Assembly (NCBI RefSeq): GCF_015291705.1
Contig: NZ_CP030050.1
Coordinates: forward strand, 6,324,001-6,388,000
Direction: 5' to 3'
Length of the DNA stretch: 64,000 nucleotides
Source: Bradyrhizobium arachidis
GTDB taxonomy: Bacteria; Pseudomonadota; Alphaproteobacteria; Rhizobiales; Xanthobacteraceae
Below are positions 45,561 through 54,958 of this stretch, in pieces. Every line of letters starts with the position of its first letter. Within the stretch, counting starts at the first letter, position 1. The notes under the pieces were generated by a model, which was given only the letters and a program-made list of their open reading frames with translations, searched no databases and had not been told where the DNA came from. The position numbers and the translations under genes are program-made.

Positions 45561-46085
45561 TGATCGTGACGCCGTCGCAGTCGGTTGGCTGACGACGCCT
45601 CCACTCACGCGGGCCTTAAAGAACACAACGATATTATCTATGATGAACGTGTCGCGCGACTCTTCGTTGCCGAGATGGATTATGACCGATTCAATGTGCA
45701 GGACATTGTTTTCCCTCAGCACATTGGCATCTACGACGAGTGAATGACTTTTCCAGGCGGGGATTGTTATGGGAGCGGGGACAGAACCAATTTGGATAGA
45801 AGCAATTGCCGGTCCAGGAGTTATGCCGCCTGGAATGCTTACACCATTGATTTGTAGAATATTCCGGTCTCGATCGTTCGTCCGGCCGCCCGCCGTAACG
45901 CCGAGAGACTCGAATTGAAGCACCGCCATCTGACTTGGATCAACGTTGGGGCAGGAGAACGGAAAGTCCTTTGCTATACCAACGAATGGTGCCTCTAGCT
46001 CGACTTTGGTTTCGAACGCAGTCACCCGGTTCCTGTCTCCAAATTGTTGCCGTACCGGTTGGATCACTGTGAAGTCTATGGGCAT
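45555..46085 (-). CDS. Hypothetical beta-rich protein
   Basis: This 176-aa protein starts MPIDFTVIQPVRQQFGDRN after AAAAGGAGAAG, a good ribosome binding site. Its composition (AVLQFESLGVTAGG, GVSIPGGITPGP, SLVVDANVLRENNVLHIESV) suggests a beta-sandwich. No signal peptide is seen. The 3' end reaches the IS3 relic, so the C terminus may be truncated. No family was recognised. Confidence 0.65.
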   Translation of the reverse strand: MPIDFTVIQPVRQQFGDRNRVTAFETKVELEAPFVGIAKDFPFSCPNVDPSQMAVLQFESLGVTAGGRTNDRDRNILQINGVSIPGGITPGPAIASIQIGSVPAPITIPAWKSHSLVVDANVLRENNVLHIESVIIHLGNEESRDTFIIDNIVVFFKARVSGGVVSQPTATASRST

Positions 46086-46374
46086 TTGGTCTTCTCCTTT
46101 TGATAGTAGGTGTATGCCTAGCTAAGAACTTGATGATTTCGGACCTAGGCGCGATCAGTTGCGAAGCCCGATTTGCCTCGACGATCCGACATCGTCAGCT
46201 TGCCCGCAAAGTCTTAAAAGCATCGGACGCTACTTCGATTTGCTAAACGCCGCCGCGCTCGGAGATGGAATAATTCGGGGGTATTACTTTGCTCTCGCTT
46301 CCGACCTAACACATCTGTGGTACTCAAGACTGAGATGCGAAAACTGATAACCACGTCGATCATTGCGGGGCCGC

Positions 46375-46935
46375 TCAAGTGGTCTTCAGCACGCGACAAA
46401 GCTCCGTTGTTGCCGCCTGCTTAGTGCCGTAAACATAGCACGCCACGCCCTCTCTGGTATGTCCGAGATTGTTAAATGTGTTGTCGTCTTCGGCGACCGA
46501 CGTAGTGTATGAGTGATCGCCGTTGGCGGGGTTCAGCAGTCGATAGAGTTCTGTGGTTCCCGCCTGCTTGTTGTTGTAGACGTAGCAGGCGACGCCCTCG
46601 CTAACATAGCCGATCTCGCTGACTGCGTTATCGCGTTCGACGGTGGAAGTGGTGTAGAAGTGGTCGCTGGCGACAGTGCGCGTCCCATAAAGTGAGCGAA
46701 TCCCTGCGATATCGTCAAAGTGCAGAAAGCGCTGCACGGTATATGCAGCCCACATGAGGGCTCCGACACGTTGCTATGGTCAAGTCCCAGTGCGTGCCCG
46801 AGTCTCATGGGCTGCCGTGTTAACGAGATCGAAGCTGCCTTCGGGAACGGGACGCGCCACGCTCCAGGTCTCGGCGTCGTAGAAGTGGATGTCACCAGAG
46901 TATATCCCGCCACCGGAAGGCGGATAGGACGGCTG
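46375..46935 (-). pseudogene. Matrixin-like metalloprotease with DUF5648 repeats, frameshifted
   Basis: In one frame GGGIYSGDIHFYDAETW and GSFDLVNTAAHE appear. In the next comes GHALGLDHSNV (a zinc-binding HALGLDH motif). In the third comes DDIAGIRSLYG followed by two DUF5648-like repeats (DHFYTTSTVERDNA...EGVACYVYNNKQAGTTELYRL). Frame changes fall near 46,800 and 46,750. An intact gene would be an extracellular Zn protease with C-terminal repeats. Here it is dead unless sequencing errors are involved. Confidence 0.75.
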
Positions 46936-46995
46936 TCCGCTGTGGGTCTTGGTCATTCCGACCGAGCAGTGACCACTTGCTCCTACGCGCCAGCT

Positions 46996-47471
46996 TCAAA
47001 AAGTTCTGCCCATCATGGGTCCACAACTGCATATCGTCATGATGGGGAGGAACGCCCCTAACGCGCATCGCTCGTGAGGCTGTGGCCCGACGACGCAGAC
47101 GTTACTCGCTCGCGGTTGCTGCGCCCCAGGCGCTTGCATACCGGTCCCCGGTTGGACTGGACCGGCCGCAAACGCGGTACTATTCTGTTGTCGCAAGGCT
47201 TCGGCAAACCTATTCTCGACCTCGTAAGCCGGGTCTTCAACGCCGCTCCAGCTCCGCATGTATTGGACGGCGAAACTGTGCACACCCCATTGGGCTATTG
47301 TTGCACGTGCATCATTTCATGGGCCCAAAGTGCGTGGTTGCTGGCCTCGCTCGGACCTCTAAATACAATCACGTCAATCAGGGTGACTGCGAGCGCATCT
47401 CCAAAACGCATTGAATTGTTGGCGAGGTTGAGTTCCCCGCCGTCCCTCACCTTAAACCGCACTAGGCTCAT
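46996..47471 (-). pseudogene. HExxH protein remnant (DUF4157-like), frameshifted
   Basis: An ATG at 47471 opens a frame with LANNSMRFGDALAVTLIDVI and the motif WAHEMMHVQQ, after which a stop follows. Shifting one base restores a continuing frame (WGVHSFAVQYMRSWSGVEDP...YEVENRFAEALR). The motif suggests a small metallopeptidase-like domain, as in DUF4157 proteins of toxin delivery systems. It is disrupted beside the IS66 insertion. Confidence 0.7.
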
Positions 47472-47563
47472 CAAGCGTATCTCTCCGGCGAAGGCCGCCT
47501 TGTGTAGTTTGCGAGGCGGCCTGAGGATTTGACCTTAAGTCTAGCTTTAAGGTCACGCCGGGA

Positions 47564-47959
47564 ATGCAGGTCAATGTGTTGGGCGCCGAGCGTCGGCGGC
47601 GATGGAGTTACGACGAGAAGGTCCGCCTTGTCGAAGAGACCTTGCAGCCCGGCGAGACGGTCTGCGGGGTGGCACGCCGGCACGGGGTGGCTCATAGCCT
47701 GCTGTTCACCTGGCGTCGACAAGCGCGCCAGGGGCGATTGGGCGGAGATGCTGCGCCTGCTCTTATTCCCGTCGAGATCACACCTGTAGCGGCTCCGATC
47801 TCGAGCGGCGCACCACAACTGGCGTCTTCACCGCCTGCGCAGCGTGCAAGGGCTGGAATCATCGAGATTGATCTCGGGGGCGGTTGTCGTGTTCGCGTTG
47901 ACCGTGACGTGGACGTTGAGGCGCTGCAGCAGGTTCTTGAGCTGTTGCGACGACGATGA
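47564..47959 (+). CDS. tnpA: IS66 TnpA (OrfA)
   Basis: This 131-aa protein has the IS66 OrfA helix-turn-helix (WSYDEKVRLVEETLQPGETVCGV). The end of the protein is EALQQVLELLRR. Its stop overlaps the TnpB start (ATGA at 47956-47959). Confidence 0.9.
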   Translation: MQVNVLGAERRRRWSYDEKVRLVEETLQPGETVCGVARRHGVAHSLLFTWRRQARQGRLGGDAAPALIPVEITPVAAPISSGAPQLASSPPAQRARAGIIEIDLGGGCRVRVDRDVDVEALQQVLELLRRR

Positions 47960-48303
47960 TTCCGATTCCGAGCGGCGTCAGAGTCTGGATCGCGACCGGC
48001 CACACCGATATGCGTCGCGGCATGCGAAGCCTGGCTCTTACGGTTCAGGAGAGCCTGAAGCGCGATCCCCATGCCGGCGATCTCTACATCTTCCGGGGCC
48101 GCAGCGGCGATCTGGTCAAGATTCTTTGGCATGATGGGTTGGGTATGTCGCTCTATGCCAAGCGCCTGGACCGAGGCAAGTTTATCTGGCCTTCGGCGTC
48201 GGACGGCGCGGTATCGATCTCAGCGGCGCAGATGGCCTATATGCTGGAAGGGATCGACTGGCGGAATCCACAACTGAGCTGGCGACCGAGAAGCGCTGGT
48301 TGA
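47956..48303 (+). CDS. tnpB: IS66 TnpB
   Basis: This 115-aa protein begins [21 protein letters not shown] and contains the family signature [19 protein letters not shown]. It is needed for IS66 transposition in known cases. It is complete and 70 bp before the TnpC ATG. Confidence 0.95.
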   Translation: MIPIPSGVRVWIATGHTDMRRGMRSLALTVQESLKRDPHAGDLYIFRGRSGDLVKILWHDGLGMSLYAKRLDRGKFIWPSASDGAVSISAAQMAYMLEGIDWRNPQLSWRPRSAG

Positions 48304-48373
48304 GCACAAAATCCAGCAGATTTTGCATTTTTGGGGAGTCCCAACGCTTCCAATTTGTGATTCACTATGTCGC

Positions 48374-50023
48374 ATGGATGCTGAGCGCGACGCTGTTCCG
48401 GATGACATTGCCGCCCTGAAAGCGGCGCTGGCAGCCGAGCGCGCGAAGGGTTTGGAGATCGCAGCTGAACTTGCGGTCGCCCGTGCGAAAGCGTCTGAGG
48501 ACGAAGCGCTGATTGCCCAGCAGAAGCTGCAAATTGCCAAGCTAAAGCATCAGATCTACGGCCAGCGGTCGGAGCGTTCGTCGCGCCTGATCGAGCAGTT
48601 GGCCTTGACGTTCGAAGAGTTGGAAAGTGACGCCACTGAAGACGAGCTGGCGGCGGAGCGCGCTGTGGCCAAGGCGACGACGGTGCGCGGATTTACGCGC
48701 CAGCGCGGCGAACGCCAGACGTTCCCTGAGCATTTACCGCGCGAACGAGTGGTGATCGAACCGCCGACGGCTTGCGAGTGCTGTGGCGGCAATCGTCTGC
48801 GCAAGCTCGGCGAGGACGTGACGAGGACACTGGAAGTGGTACCACGCCAGTGGAAGGTGATCGAGACGGTGCGGGAGAAGTTCTCCTGCCGCGACTGCGA
48901 GAAGATCAGCCAGGCCCCGGCGCCATTCCATGCCGTCGCACGGGGATGGGCCGGCCCGAGCCTGTTGGCCATGATCATGTTCGAGAAGTTCGGCCAACAT
49001 CAGCCCTTAAACCGCCAGGCTGAGCGCTACGCCCTGGAAGGCGTGCCGATCGCGCTGTCGACCATGGCGGACGCCGTGGGATCGGTCAGTGCGTCGCTGG
49101 ATCCCCTGCTGCGCCTGGTCGAAGCCCATGTCATGGCGGCCGAGCGCCTGCATGCCGATGATACGACGGTGCCGGTGCTGGCCAAGGGCAAGACCGATAC
49201 GGCACGGTGCTGGATCTACCTCCGGGACGATCGGCCGTTTGGCGGCGCCGGGCCGCCGGCGGCGATGTTCTACTACTCCCGCGACCGTAGGGGCGAGCAT
49301 CCCCAGGCGCATCTGGCGGGGTATGCCGGCATCCTGCAGGCCGACGCCTATGACGGGTACAACCAGCTCTATCTGGCGGGACGCCACCCTGGACCGATCC
49401 GGGAAGCGGCGTGTTGGGTCCATGCGCGGCGCCCATTCTTCGCCATGGCCGATATCGAAGAGAATGCGCGTCGCAAGGCCACCGGCAAGAAGGAGATCCC
49501 GCTCTCGCCCATCGCGGTCGAGGTCGTGCGGCGGATCGATGCGCTGTTCGAGATCGAGCGCTCCATCAATGGCAGGAGCCCCGAAGAGCGTCTGGAGATG
49601 CGACAGACGCTGAGCCGGCCCCTGGTCGAGGACCTGCAGGTCTATATGCGGGAGCAGCTCGCCAAGCTGTCCCGTGGGCACGACCTGGCCAAGGCGTTCA
49701 ACTACATCCTGAAGCGGTGGGCGAGCTTCACGCGGTTCCTGGAGGACGGCCGAGTCTGTCTCTCGAACAATGCCGCCGAAAGAGGCTTGCGAGGCATCGC
49801 CCTTGGACGAAAATCCTGGTTGTTCTGCGGCTCTGATCGCGGCGGACGGCGCGCGGCTTCCATGTATAGCTTGATCATCACGGCCAAAATGAATGGCGTC
49901 GATCCACAGGCCTGGCTCACGGATATCCTTGCCCGCATCGCCGCCCACCCAGCTCACCGGCTGGACGAGCTTCTGCCCTGGAATTGGACGCCGGCATCAG
50001 CGTTCTCCGCTCGAGCGGCATGA
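48374..50023 (+). CDS. tnpC: IS66 TnpC transposase
   Basis: This 549-aa transposase has the IS66 N-terminal leucine-zipper-like region, a zinc-finger [17 protein letters not shown], a second pair CRDCEKISQ, and a DDE core ([49 protein letters not shown]). The ATG at 48374 is chosen over 48323 because the protein-like sequence begins at [11 protein letters not shown]. It appears intact. Confidence 0.95.
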   Translation: MDAERDAVPDDIAALKAALAAERAKGLEIAAELAVARAKASEDEALIAQQKLQIAKLKHQIYGQRSERSSRLIEQLALTFEELESDATEDELAAERAVAKATTVRGFTRQRGERQTFPEHLPRERVVIEPPTACECCGGNRLRKLGEDVTRTLEVVPRQWKVIETVREKFSCRDCEKISQAPAPFHAVARGWAGPSLLAMIMFEKFGQHQPLNRQAERYALEGVPIALSTMADAVGSVSASLDPLLRLVEAHVMAAERLHADDTTVPVLAKGKTDTARCWIYLRDDRPFGGAGPPAAMFYYSRDRRGEHPQAHLAGYAGILQADAYDGYNQLYLAGRHPGPIREAACWVHARRPFFAMADIEENARRKATGKKEIPLSPIAVEVVRRIDALFEIERSINGRSPEERLEMRQTLSRPLVEDLQVYMREQLAKLSRGHDLAKAFNYILKRWASFTRFLEDGRVCLSNNAAERGLRGIALGRKSWLFCGSDRGGRRAASMYSLIITAKMNGVDPQAWLTDILARIAAHPAHRLDELLPWNWTPASAFSARAA

Positions 50024-50271
50024 CCACGCACGTCAACAAGGTTCATCACGTCACCACCATCACCCAGGTCGCAAAGGACCTCGGTGAAGACGAAGACTGG
50101 CTGGGCGACATTGCCATCGAAATGGAGATCGAGGACGGCCTGATCTGGGTCTATGGCGTCGGCGAAGATGGTGTTCAGGCGTTCACCGACTTTGGCATCG
50201 AAAACCTGATCGAGCTCGTCAGGTTCTACAAAGAAAACCCCAAGCTGCTCACGCGCTGGCAACGGGAATGA
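50020..50271 (+). CDS. IS66-linked passenger protein
   Basis: From the ATG at 50020 this frame gives an 83-aa acidic protein ([20 protein letters not shown]...). The start overlaps the TnpC stop by 4 bp (ATGA). Small proteins like it follow IS66 tnpC genes in rhizobia, to my knowledge. The core [20 protein letters not shown] is helical and acidic. Function unknown. The 3' end overlaps the opposite-strand gene at 50249. Confidence 0.75.
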   Translation: MTTHVNKVHHVTTITQVAKDLGEDEDWLGDIAIEMEIEDGLIWVYGVGEDGVQAFTDFGIENLIELVRFYKENPKLLTRWQRE

Positions 50272-50695
50272 TCCAATCAGCCTGCGGCCTACGCCGGATG
50301 CGTACCATCAAGCCATCATCGTACCAACCTTGCAGACTCTGCCTGATTTCAGGTGGCATCGGCATCGCGCCATTCGTTGCATCATTGCGCGACTGGATGA
50401 TCCATTGCTCCAGCGCTGGACCTGTAAACACGGACGACTGAAATTCTAGTCGCATGCGGTCTATGTCGCGCCCGAACTGAGTAATCCTTGGATCGATGCG
50501 GTCGAGGCCGTTGCTAAGATCAGTACGTGCCTGATTGAAGGTGCGGCCTGTCTCGCGACCGACATCCTGCCCGGCCTTCTCAAGGGTTTTGCCAACGTTG
50601 CAGGCAACGTCCCACGGGCCGCCGCAAGAAAGCGCGGGAGTACAGGTGACTAACGAGAGAACAACTATCGAAATGGCATTTCGGCATCTGCGCAT
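50249..50695 (-). CDS. Secreted hypothetical protein, 3' end at IS66 edge
   Basis: From the ATG at 50695 this frame encodes 148 residues with a signal peptide (AISIVVLSLVTCTPALSC). The mature part contains WDVACNVGKTLEKAGQDVGR and RIDPRITQFGRDIDRMR. It ends inside the IS66 passenger gene on the other strand, so its C terminus is probably changed or cut by the insertion. No domain was recognised. Confidence 0.6.
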   Translation of the reverse strand: MRRCRNAISIVVLSLVTCTPALSCGGPWDVACNVGKTLEKAGQDVGRETGRTFNQARTDLSNGLDRIDPRITQFGRDIDRMRLEFQSSVFTGPALEQWIIQSRNDATNGAMPMPPEIRQSLQGWYDDGLMVRIRRRPQADWIIPVASA

Positions 50696-50773
50696 GATAA
50701 CCTCCACGTTGCCTCCACACGCGTGTCTATGTGTCGGCCGAACTGGATCGTCTGCGGTGCGACAAAGTATCAC

Positions 50774-51323
50774 CTCACCAATAGTTGTTTGAACCGGTCA
50801 ATGATCTTGTCGGATGCGCCATTGAGACGCATCGAACACCAACCGAGCGCATTGAGTTGAGACATCGAGTCTCGGCATTGGGCTCCCACCTTCGGCTGTC
50901 GCGAACGGGACCCTTGAAGTTGGTCAGGTAGCAGTGAGGCGACAGCTTGTAGGTAACGTAGAGGACCAACCCCACCGTGACCATCTTAAGTCGCTCGCTG
51001 AGTCCTCGGGTGTGTACCCATAGTTCCAGCGCGAGTCTGGTCGACCTCTGAAAGCAGACATCACGTCGTCGAAGACTGAGGACCGCTAAGGGCAATGACC
51101 GGACTCATGCACCGCAGCAAACAACAGATGTCGATGCGCCAACGGACAAGGCCCCAAAAGCCGACGGTGGCGTTCCGGATAACGTATTCAGGGGAAGCAA
51201 GACGCGGGTAGATGGCTTGCGGGAGAGCCAGGGAGCGCAGTCGATAAACCGCGGCCATTTTGCCTGCAACGCCAGGGCCCCGGCTGCGCGGGACCCCTCG
51301 CTGGCTGGCAAAATCCCGACAGA
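50774..51323. other. Intergenic region, no gene seen
   Basis: No frame has an acceptable start or protein-like composition over 550 bp. The region may hold decayed DNA like its neighbours. Confidence 0.4.
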
Positions 51324-52319
51324 TCAGGTTGGGCTCAAGGGGATCAGCGTCATTTCCTCTGGATAATAGCGGAAGCCATCGCCCTGCTTCGCCACGTGGC
51401 CGATCCCCGGCCAAGCAAAATGATAGGCGAGCAGGCGCGTCCTGCCCTCCGCCAGCATGTTGAGCACACGCACCCGGCTCTTCGCCGACTGTTTGGCGTC
51501 GGTATCGTACATGAACTCGGTCAGCGGTTTCTCCAGAAGCAGGACCGGGTGGTGAGCGAGGTCGCCGATGTAGCACAGCGAGTCCATGCCCGAATTGATC
51601 ATGAAGACCGTGTGACCGACCGTGTGGCCCGGCGCCAAGATCGCATGAACACCGGGCAGGATTTCCTCGCCGTCCTTGATGAAATGCATCCGGTCCTTGT
51701 TCGGCTGCAGATTCTTGCGCGCCGTATCGAGAAAGACCTTGAACTCGGACGGCACCTTGGTCTCGTCAGTCCAGAAATCGTAGTCCGCCTGCGTGATGAA
51801 ATATTCGGCGTTCGGGAAGTGACGCGATCCGTCGTCCGCCATGCAGCCGCCGCAATGGTCGATGTGCGCGTGCGTCATCACCACCGCGTCGACGTCTTTC
51901 GGATCGATTCCCGCCAGCTTGAGGCTGCTCATCAGCCGGCCAGTCGTCGGACCGAATAGCGTCAGGCTTCCCATCCCAGTATCGAACACGATGAGCTTGT
52001 CGCCGGTATTGACCACCAGCGCGTTCTGCTGCAGCACCGCGTTGCTGAGCGGCAGGAAGTTGTCGGTAAGCTGCTTGTCCATCTCGGCAGCGCTAAGACC
52101 ATTGAAGTTCTTGTGGGGGTCGCCGAGGGGCAGCGGCCCGTCGGTCACGATCGTTGCTTCAAAATCGCCGATCTTGAAGCGATAGAACGGGGCAACCTGG
52201 GTGCCGAGCTTCGGGGCCGTGGCGAATGCTGGGCTGAGCGAGCCGAGAGCGCCCATCGTTCCAACTGCAGAGGCTCCGATCAGCAAGTTACGGCGTGATA
52301 CCGCATCGTATCTGGCCAT
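51324..52319 (-). CDS. MBL-fold metallo-hydrolase with Tat-type signal
   Basis: This 331-aa protein begins with SRRNLLIGASAVGTMGALG, a twin-arginine-like signal for export in folded form. The metal site THAHIDHCGG matches HxHxDH, and GDLAHHP and FAWPGIGH hold later ligands. The family includes quorum-quenching AHL lactonases and related hydrolases. AAAAGGAGGAAGCAC places the start at 52319. Its substrate is unknown; a lactone or ester is the best guess. Confidence 0.9.
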   Translation of the reverse strand: MARYDAVSRRNLLIGASAVGTMGALGSLSPAFATAPKLGTQVAPFYRFKIGDFEATIVTDGPLPLGDPHKNFNGLSAAEMDKQLTDNFLPLSNAVLQQNALVVNTGDKLIVFDTGMGSLTLFGPTTGRLMSSLKLAGIDPKDVDAVVMTHAHIDHCGGCMADDGSRHFPNAEYFITQADYDFWTDETKVPSEFKVFLDTARKNLQPNKDRMHFIKDGEEILPGVHAILAPGHTVGHTVFMINSGMDSLCYIGDLAHHPVLLLEKPLTEFMYDTDAKQSAKSRVRVLNMLAEGRTRLLAYHFAWPGIGHVAKQGDGFRYYPEEMTLIPLSPT

Positions 52320-52569
52320 GTGCTTCCTCCTTTTCGTCGCATCATTGGCGCTTATGCGCGAGCGAACGTTACCGCAGCCTGGGCCGCGCTTCGAGCAGAA
52401 AGTCGCAAAATCCCGATTGAGGTCCGGTCGCCCGAGCATGCCGCCGATGCCTGACGTCGCAAAAGCCGTTCCGAAGGGAGAAATGCCTCGACCTATTCAT
52501 GAACGGATTGCAGTGGGCTTGTGATCGACTACAACGACCTTTCGTGCCTCAAGGTCATTCCTTGATAGA

Positions 52570-52824
52570 TTAATCGTCCGGCTTCTCACGGGTTATCACC
52601 CCGGTCTTGGGGTCTGCATGGAATTCCATCTTCTGTCCGTTCTTGATGCCTTTGCCCTCCCACCGGCCCTCGTCGGCTTCAATTCGGGTGACCACCGTGT
52701 AGCCGGACTCCATGACCTTCGCCTTCACCTGTTCAATCGGCATCCAGTCAGGTCCAGGTTGGTCGGCATTTGCCATCGAGCTGACGGTGAGGAATCCGAT
52801 TACCGTGATTGCGGCTGCCTTCAT
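52570..52824 (-). CDS. PepSY-like secreted small protein
   Basis: This 84-aa protein has a signal peptide (MKAAAITVIGFLTVSSMANA) and a PepSY-like domain (MPIEQVKAKVMESGYTVVTR, then EGKGIKNGQKMEFHADPKTG). PepSY domains can inhibit proteases or bind metals in the periplasm; here the role is unknown. GGGAGG precedes the ATG at 52824. A decayed second copy is at 54959-55211. Confidence 0.82.
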   Translation of the reverse strand: MKAAAITVIGFLTVSSMANADQPGPDWMPIEQVKAKVMESGYTVVTRIEADEGRWEGKGIKNGQKMEFHADPKTGVITREKPDD

Positions 52825-52955
52825 CGCGGGCCTCCCGTGGTTGAACGCCTTAACCGAAAGGCAAGTCGGTTGTTCGTGGAAGTAGGCGTAGTGTCGCGCT
52901 GACCAAACGGAACCGCGCGGAGAAGGCGCGCGCGGCACGCGCGAGCACAAGAAAA

Positions 52956-52991
52956 GCCCGCCTCCAGGGGGAAACCTGAAACGAGGCGGGC
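52956..52991 (-). terminator. Rho-independent terminator (minus strand)
   Basis: Arms GCCCGCCTC and GAGGCGGGC flank a short loop, and on the minus strand the hairpin is followed by TTTTC. It would stop transcripts coming from the MgtC gene direction. Confidence 0.65.
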
Positions 52992-53244
52992 CTCCGGGAG
53001 TACGTGCTGGCCAGCGCATACCCCTAACCGAAGTGTTGCACGACTACCGACGGAAGGGAAGTGGGTTCCGAAACACCTTGGCCGAACGGTTAGCTGCCGG
53101 CGGTGAGTTGCTCAAAGGTCTCCTTCGTCGCTCAGGCCCACGACAAATTCGAGGCCGAGAACCGTCTGATCATAGACGTAGGCCACGCTCTCAGGGGCGC
53201 AATCGATGCAGCAACAGGTGGGTCCTAGCACAACTGAACGTCCG

Positions 53245-53350
53245 CTTGGGCTCAGAATGCGAAGAACTCAGCGCGAGCAAATCCAGTCCGCTAAGCCCTG
53301 CTAAGCGCACCTCAATGAGCGGTGTCGTCACTCCGCTGATGGGCCAATAG
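53245..53350. repeat. Degenerate dispersed repeat, copy 2
   Basis: Blocks TGCGAAGAACTCAG, GAGCAAATC, GTCCGCT and GATGGGCCAA match those at 28941-29070 in the same order. No gene in this 350-bp gap is convincing. Confidence 0.6.
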
Positions 53351-53388
53351 CTGACATACCCAGGCCGTGCCGGAAGGGCTCAAGGGGC

Positions 53389-54081
53389 CTAATCGCCGGT
53401 TGGAGTAATGCGAAACTCAACTACCTCGGGCAAGCTGCGCAAATGCTTGGCCAGCCTTTCCGCATTAGCCCTGTCCCGGCTCTTGATGGTCATCCGGTAT
53501 TCGAACTGCTGCCCGCCCTCGCTGAGGCGGGATGACAGGTTGGCGATCGTAAAGCCGTGAGCCCCGATCAGCTTGTGGATCTCACTTTCGCCCATAACGT
53601 TGTCGCGGGCGAAGCGCAGCATGTGGTGGGCGTAGAACTCACTCGGCAATCGCGCCTCGATGACTCTGAATAACGCGAGCACCATCAGGGTCGCAACGGC
53701 GCCAACGAACGCCGCAAACCAGAATCCAATTCCAACCAGAATACCAATAGCTGCGGTGACCCAGATGGACGCGGCAGTTGTCAGTCCCCGGACAGTCAGT
53801 CCCTCTTTGAAGATGACGCCAGCGCCTAAAAAGCCGATGCCGGTCATAATTCCCTGGGCCATGCGGGTTGGGTCAGTCCGGATGGCGTCGTGTTCAAGCA
53901 AGGTCATCCACTGGTGCTGATAAACCGTGACGATCATTAGAATGGCTGAGGCAATGCAGACGAGGGAATGCGTTCTAAAACCCGCAGGGCGTCCATGAAA
54001 GCTACGCTCGAACCCGATCATGGCGCCAATAGCGAGAGCACCCGCAACTCTAACAATAATCACCAATTCATCATGCCCCAT
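53389..54081 (-). CDS. mgtC: MgtC/SapB-family membrane protein
   Basis: This 230-aa protein has the MgtC N-terminal membrane core: LAIGAMIGFERSFHGRPAGFRT, then GIGFLGAGVIFKEGLTVRGLTTAAS. A C-terminal soluble ACT-like region of about 80 residues follows. MgtC proteins act in Mg2+ stress, acid tolerance or survival inside hosts by affecting the ATP synthase; which of these applies here is unknown. The symbol is given at family level. Confidence 0.85.
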   Translation of the reverse strand: MGHDELVIIVRVAGALAIGAMIGFERSFHGRPAGFRTHSLVCIASAILMIVTVYQHQWMTLLEHDAIRTDPTRMAQGIMTGIGFLGAGVIFKEGLTVRGLTTAASIWVTAAIGILVGIGFWFAAFVGAVATLMVLALFRVIEARLPSEFYAHHMLRFARDNVMGESEIHKLIGAHGFTIANLSSRLSEGGQQFEYRMTIKSRDRANAERLAKHLRSLPEVVEFRITPTGD

Positions 54082-54163
54082 GGCTCACCAGCTCCGTGAC
54101 GCGGTCCGTCGCAAACCGCGCCAACCTAGGTCATTTCAGGACATGCTCTACGGGAATGGGCGG

Positions 54164-54409
54164 TCAGCCGCGCGACTGTTTAGCGCGAGTCCAGGCTTGT
54201 TGGAGATGCCGCTTTCGGGCTTTAGGCGCATCAACTTTGATCCCCCAAATCCTGACCACCTGCTTCGAACAACCGGAAAGCTCCGCAATTTCCTTGTAAC
54301 TGGCAAGGCCATTTCTGAGCATGTAAAGCGCGGCGGACTTTGTCGCCTCCCATTCTGGCCTGCGTGTTTTCACCGATAGCCTGTCGCCGACGTTCGAATT
54401 GGAAAACAA
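54164..54409 (-). CDS. Small HTH DNA-binding protein
   Basis: An 81-aa protein opens at TTG (54407-54409), with AGGAGG 4 nt upstream. It has an HTH (LASYKEIAELSGCSKQVVRIW) like that of resolvase or transposase-associated regulators. The ribosome binding site lies inside the hairpin at 54411-54436, so translation may be controlled. A degenerate relative is at 61985-62120. Confidence 0.65.
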   Translation of the reverse strand: MFSNSNVGDRLSVKTRRPEWEATKSAALYMLRNGLASYKEIAELSGCSKQVVRIWGIKVDAPKARKRHLQQAWTRAKQSRG

Positions 54410-54410
54410 C

Positions 54411-54436
54411 CCGCCTCCTAAGGAAACTTAGAGGCG
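54411..54436. promoter_or_regulatory. Hairpin containing the HTH gene's ribosome binding site
   Basis: CCGCCTCCTAAG and CTTAGAGGCGG form a near-perfect stem with loop GAAA. On the minus strand AGGAGG, the SD of the gene starting at 54409, is in one arm. Confidence 0.5.
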
Positions 54437-54704
54437 GCAAGTCAAAGTCACAGGGAGGTGTCGCTAACCTCCCTTGAAAAAAGGCTAACACACCGACCGA
54501 AAACGCCAAGAGTATACTTGAAGCCGAAGTCATGTGTGAGCCATACAGGAGATCATTTCGCACTTGCACAGCAGTGCGCGAACCTCGTCGCTGCGATGCA
54601 AAGACTGCGCTCGGCCGGCTCGCGGCATCGAGCTCACGCCGACCTCCCGCTATTCGAAAAGGCTTTTTCCCGAGGCGAGGCGAATAGGCCCAGCAGAAAA
54701 AAGA

Positions 54705-54750
54705 CGCCCGATTCCACACACCTCAAAGCCGTGGGATCGGGCGTTTCTTA
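54705..54750. terminator. Bidirectional terminator-like hairpin
   Basis: Arms close to ACGCCCGATTCCACA and TGTGGGATCGGGCGT are followed by TTTCTT on the plus strand. On the minus strand the run after the stem is TCTTTTTTC. Confidence 0.6.
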
Positions 54751-54958
54751 GTTGATCGGGAGGACACCGTTGCGGGTATCCTCGCCACCTTGATTAGCAT
54801 CATTGTTGGTTCGGGACCACCATCCGCCCGATCCTTGGAAACCTTCGAGACTCTCAATCAGCTGCCTCTTACTGGAGGAGCTGTCGAGAAGGCCCAGCGA
54901 CCGTCACTTTTCCTTGGTAAGCACGGTAAGCACCCGGATGGCCTCGCATCTCACAGAC

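Larger units (their letters stand above)
47500..50275 (+). mobile_element. IS66-family insertion sequence with passenger gene
   Basis: The three tnp genes are in order and intact, followed by a passenger gene. The ends were not seen as clear inverted repeats, so the limits are approximate. The right end lies within or beside the truncated gene at 50249-50695 and the left end is near the HExxH relic. Confidence 0.7.

Noticed and set aside
50774..51095. Minus-strand frame of about 106 residues between IS66 and the MBL-fold gene
   Set aside because: No SD, no family and mixed composition; it may be decayed DNA.
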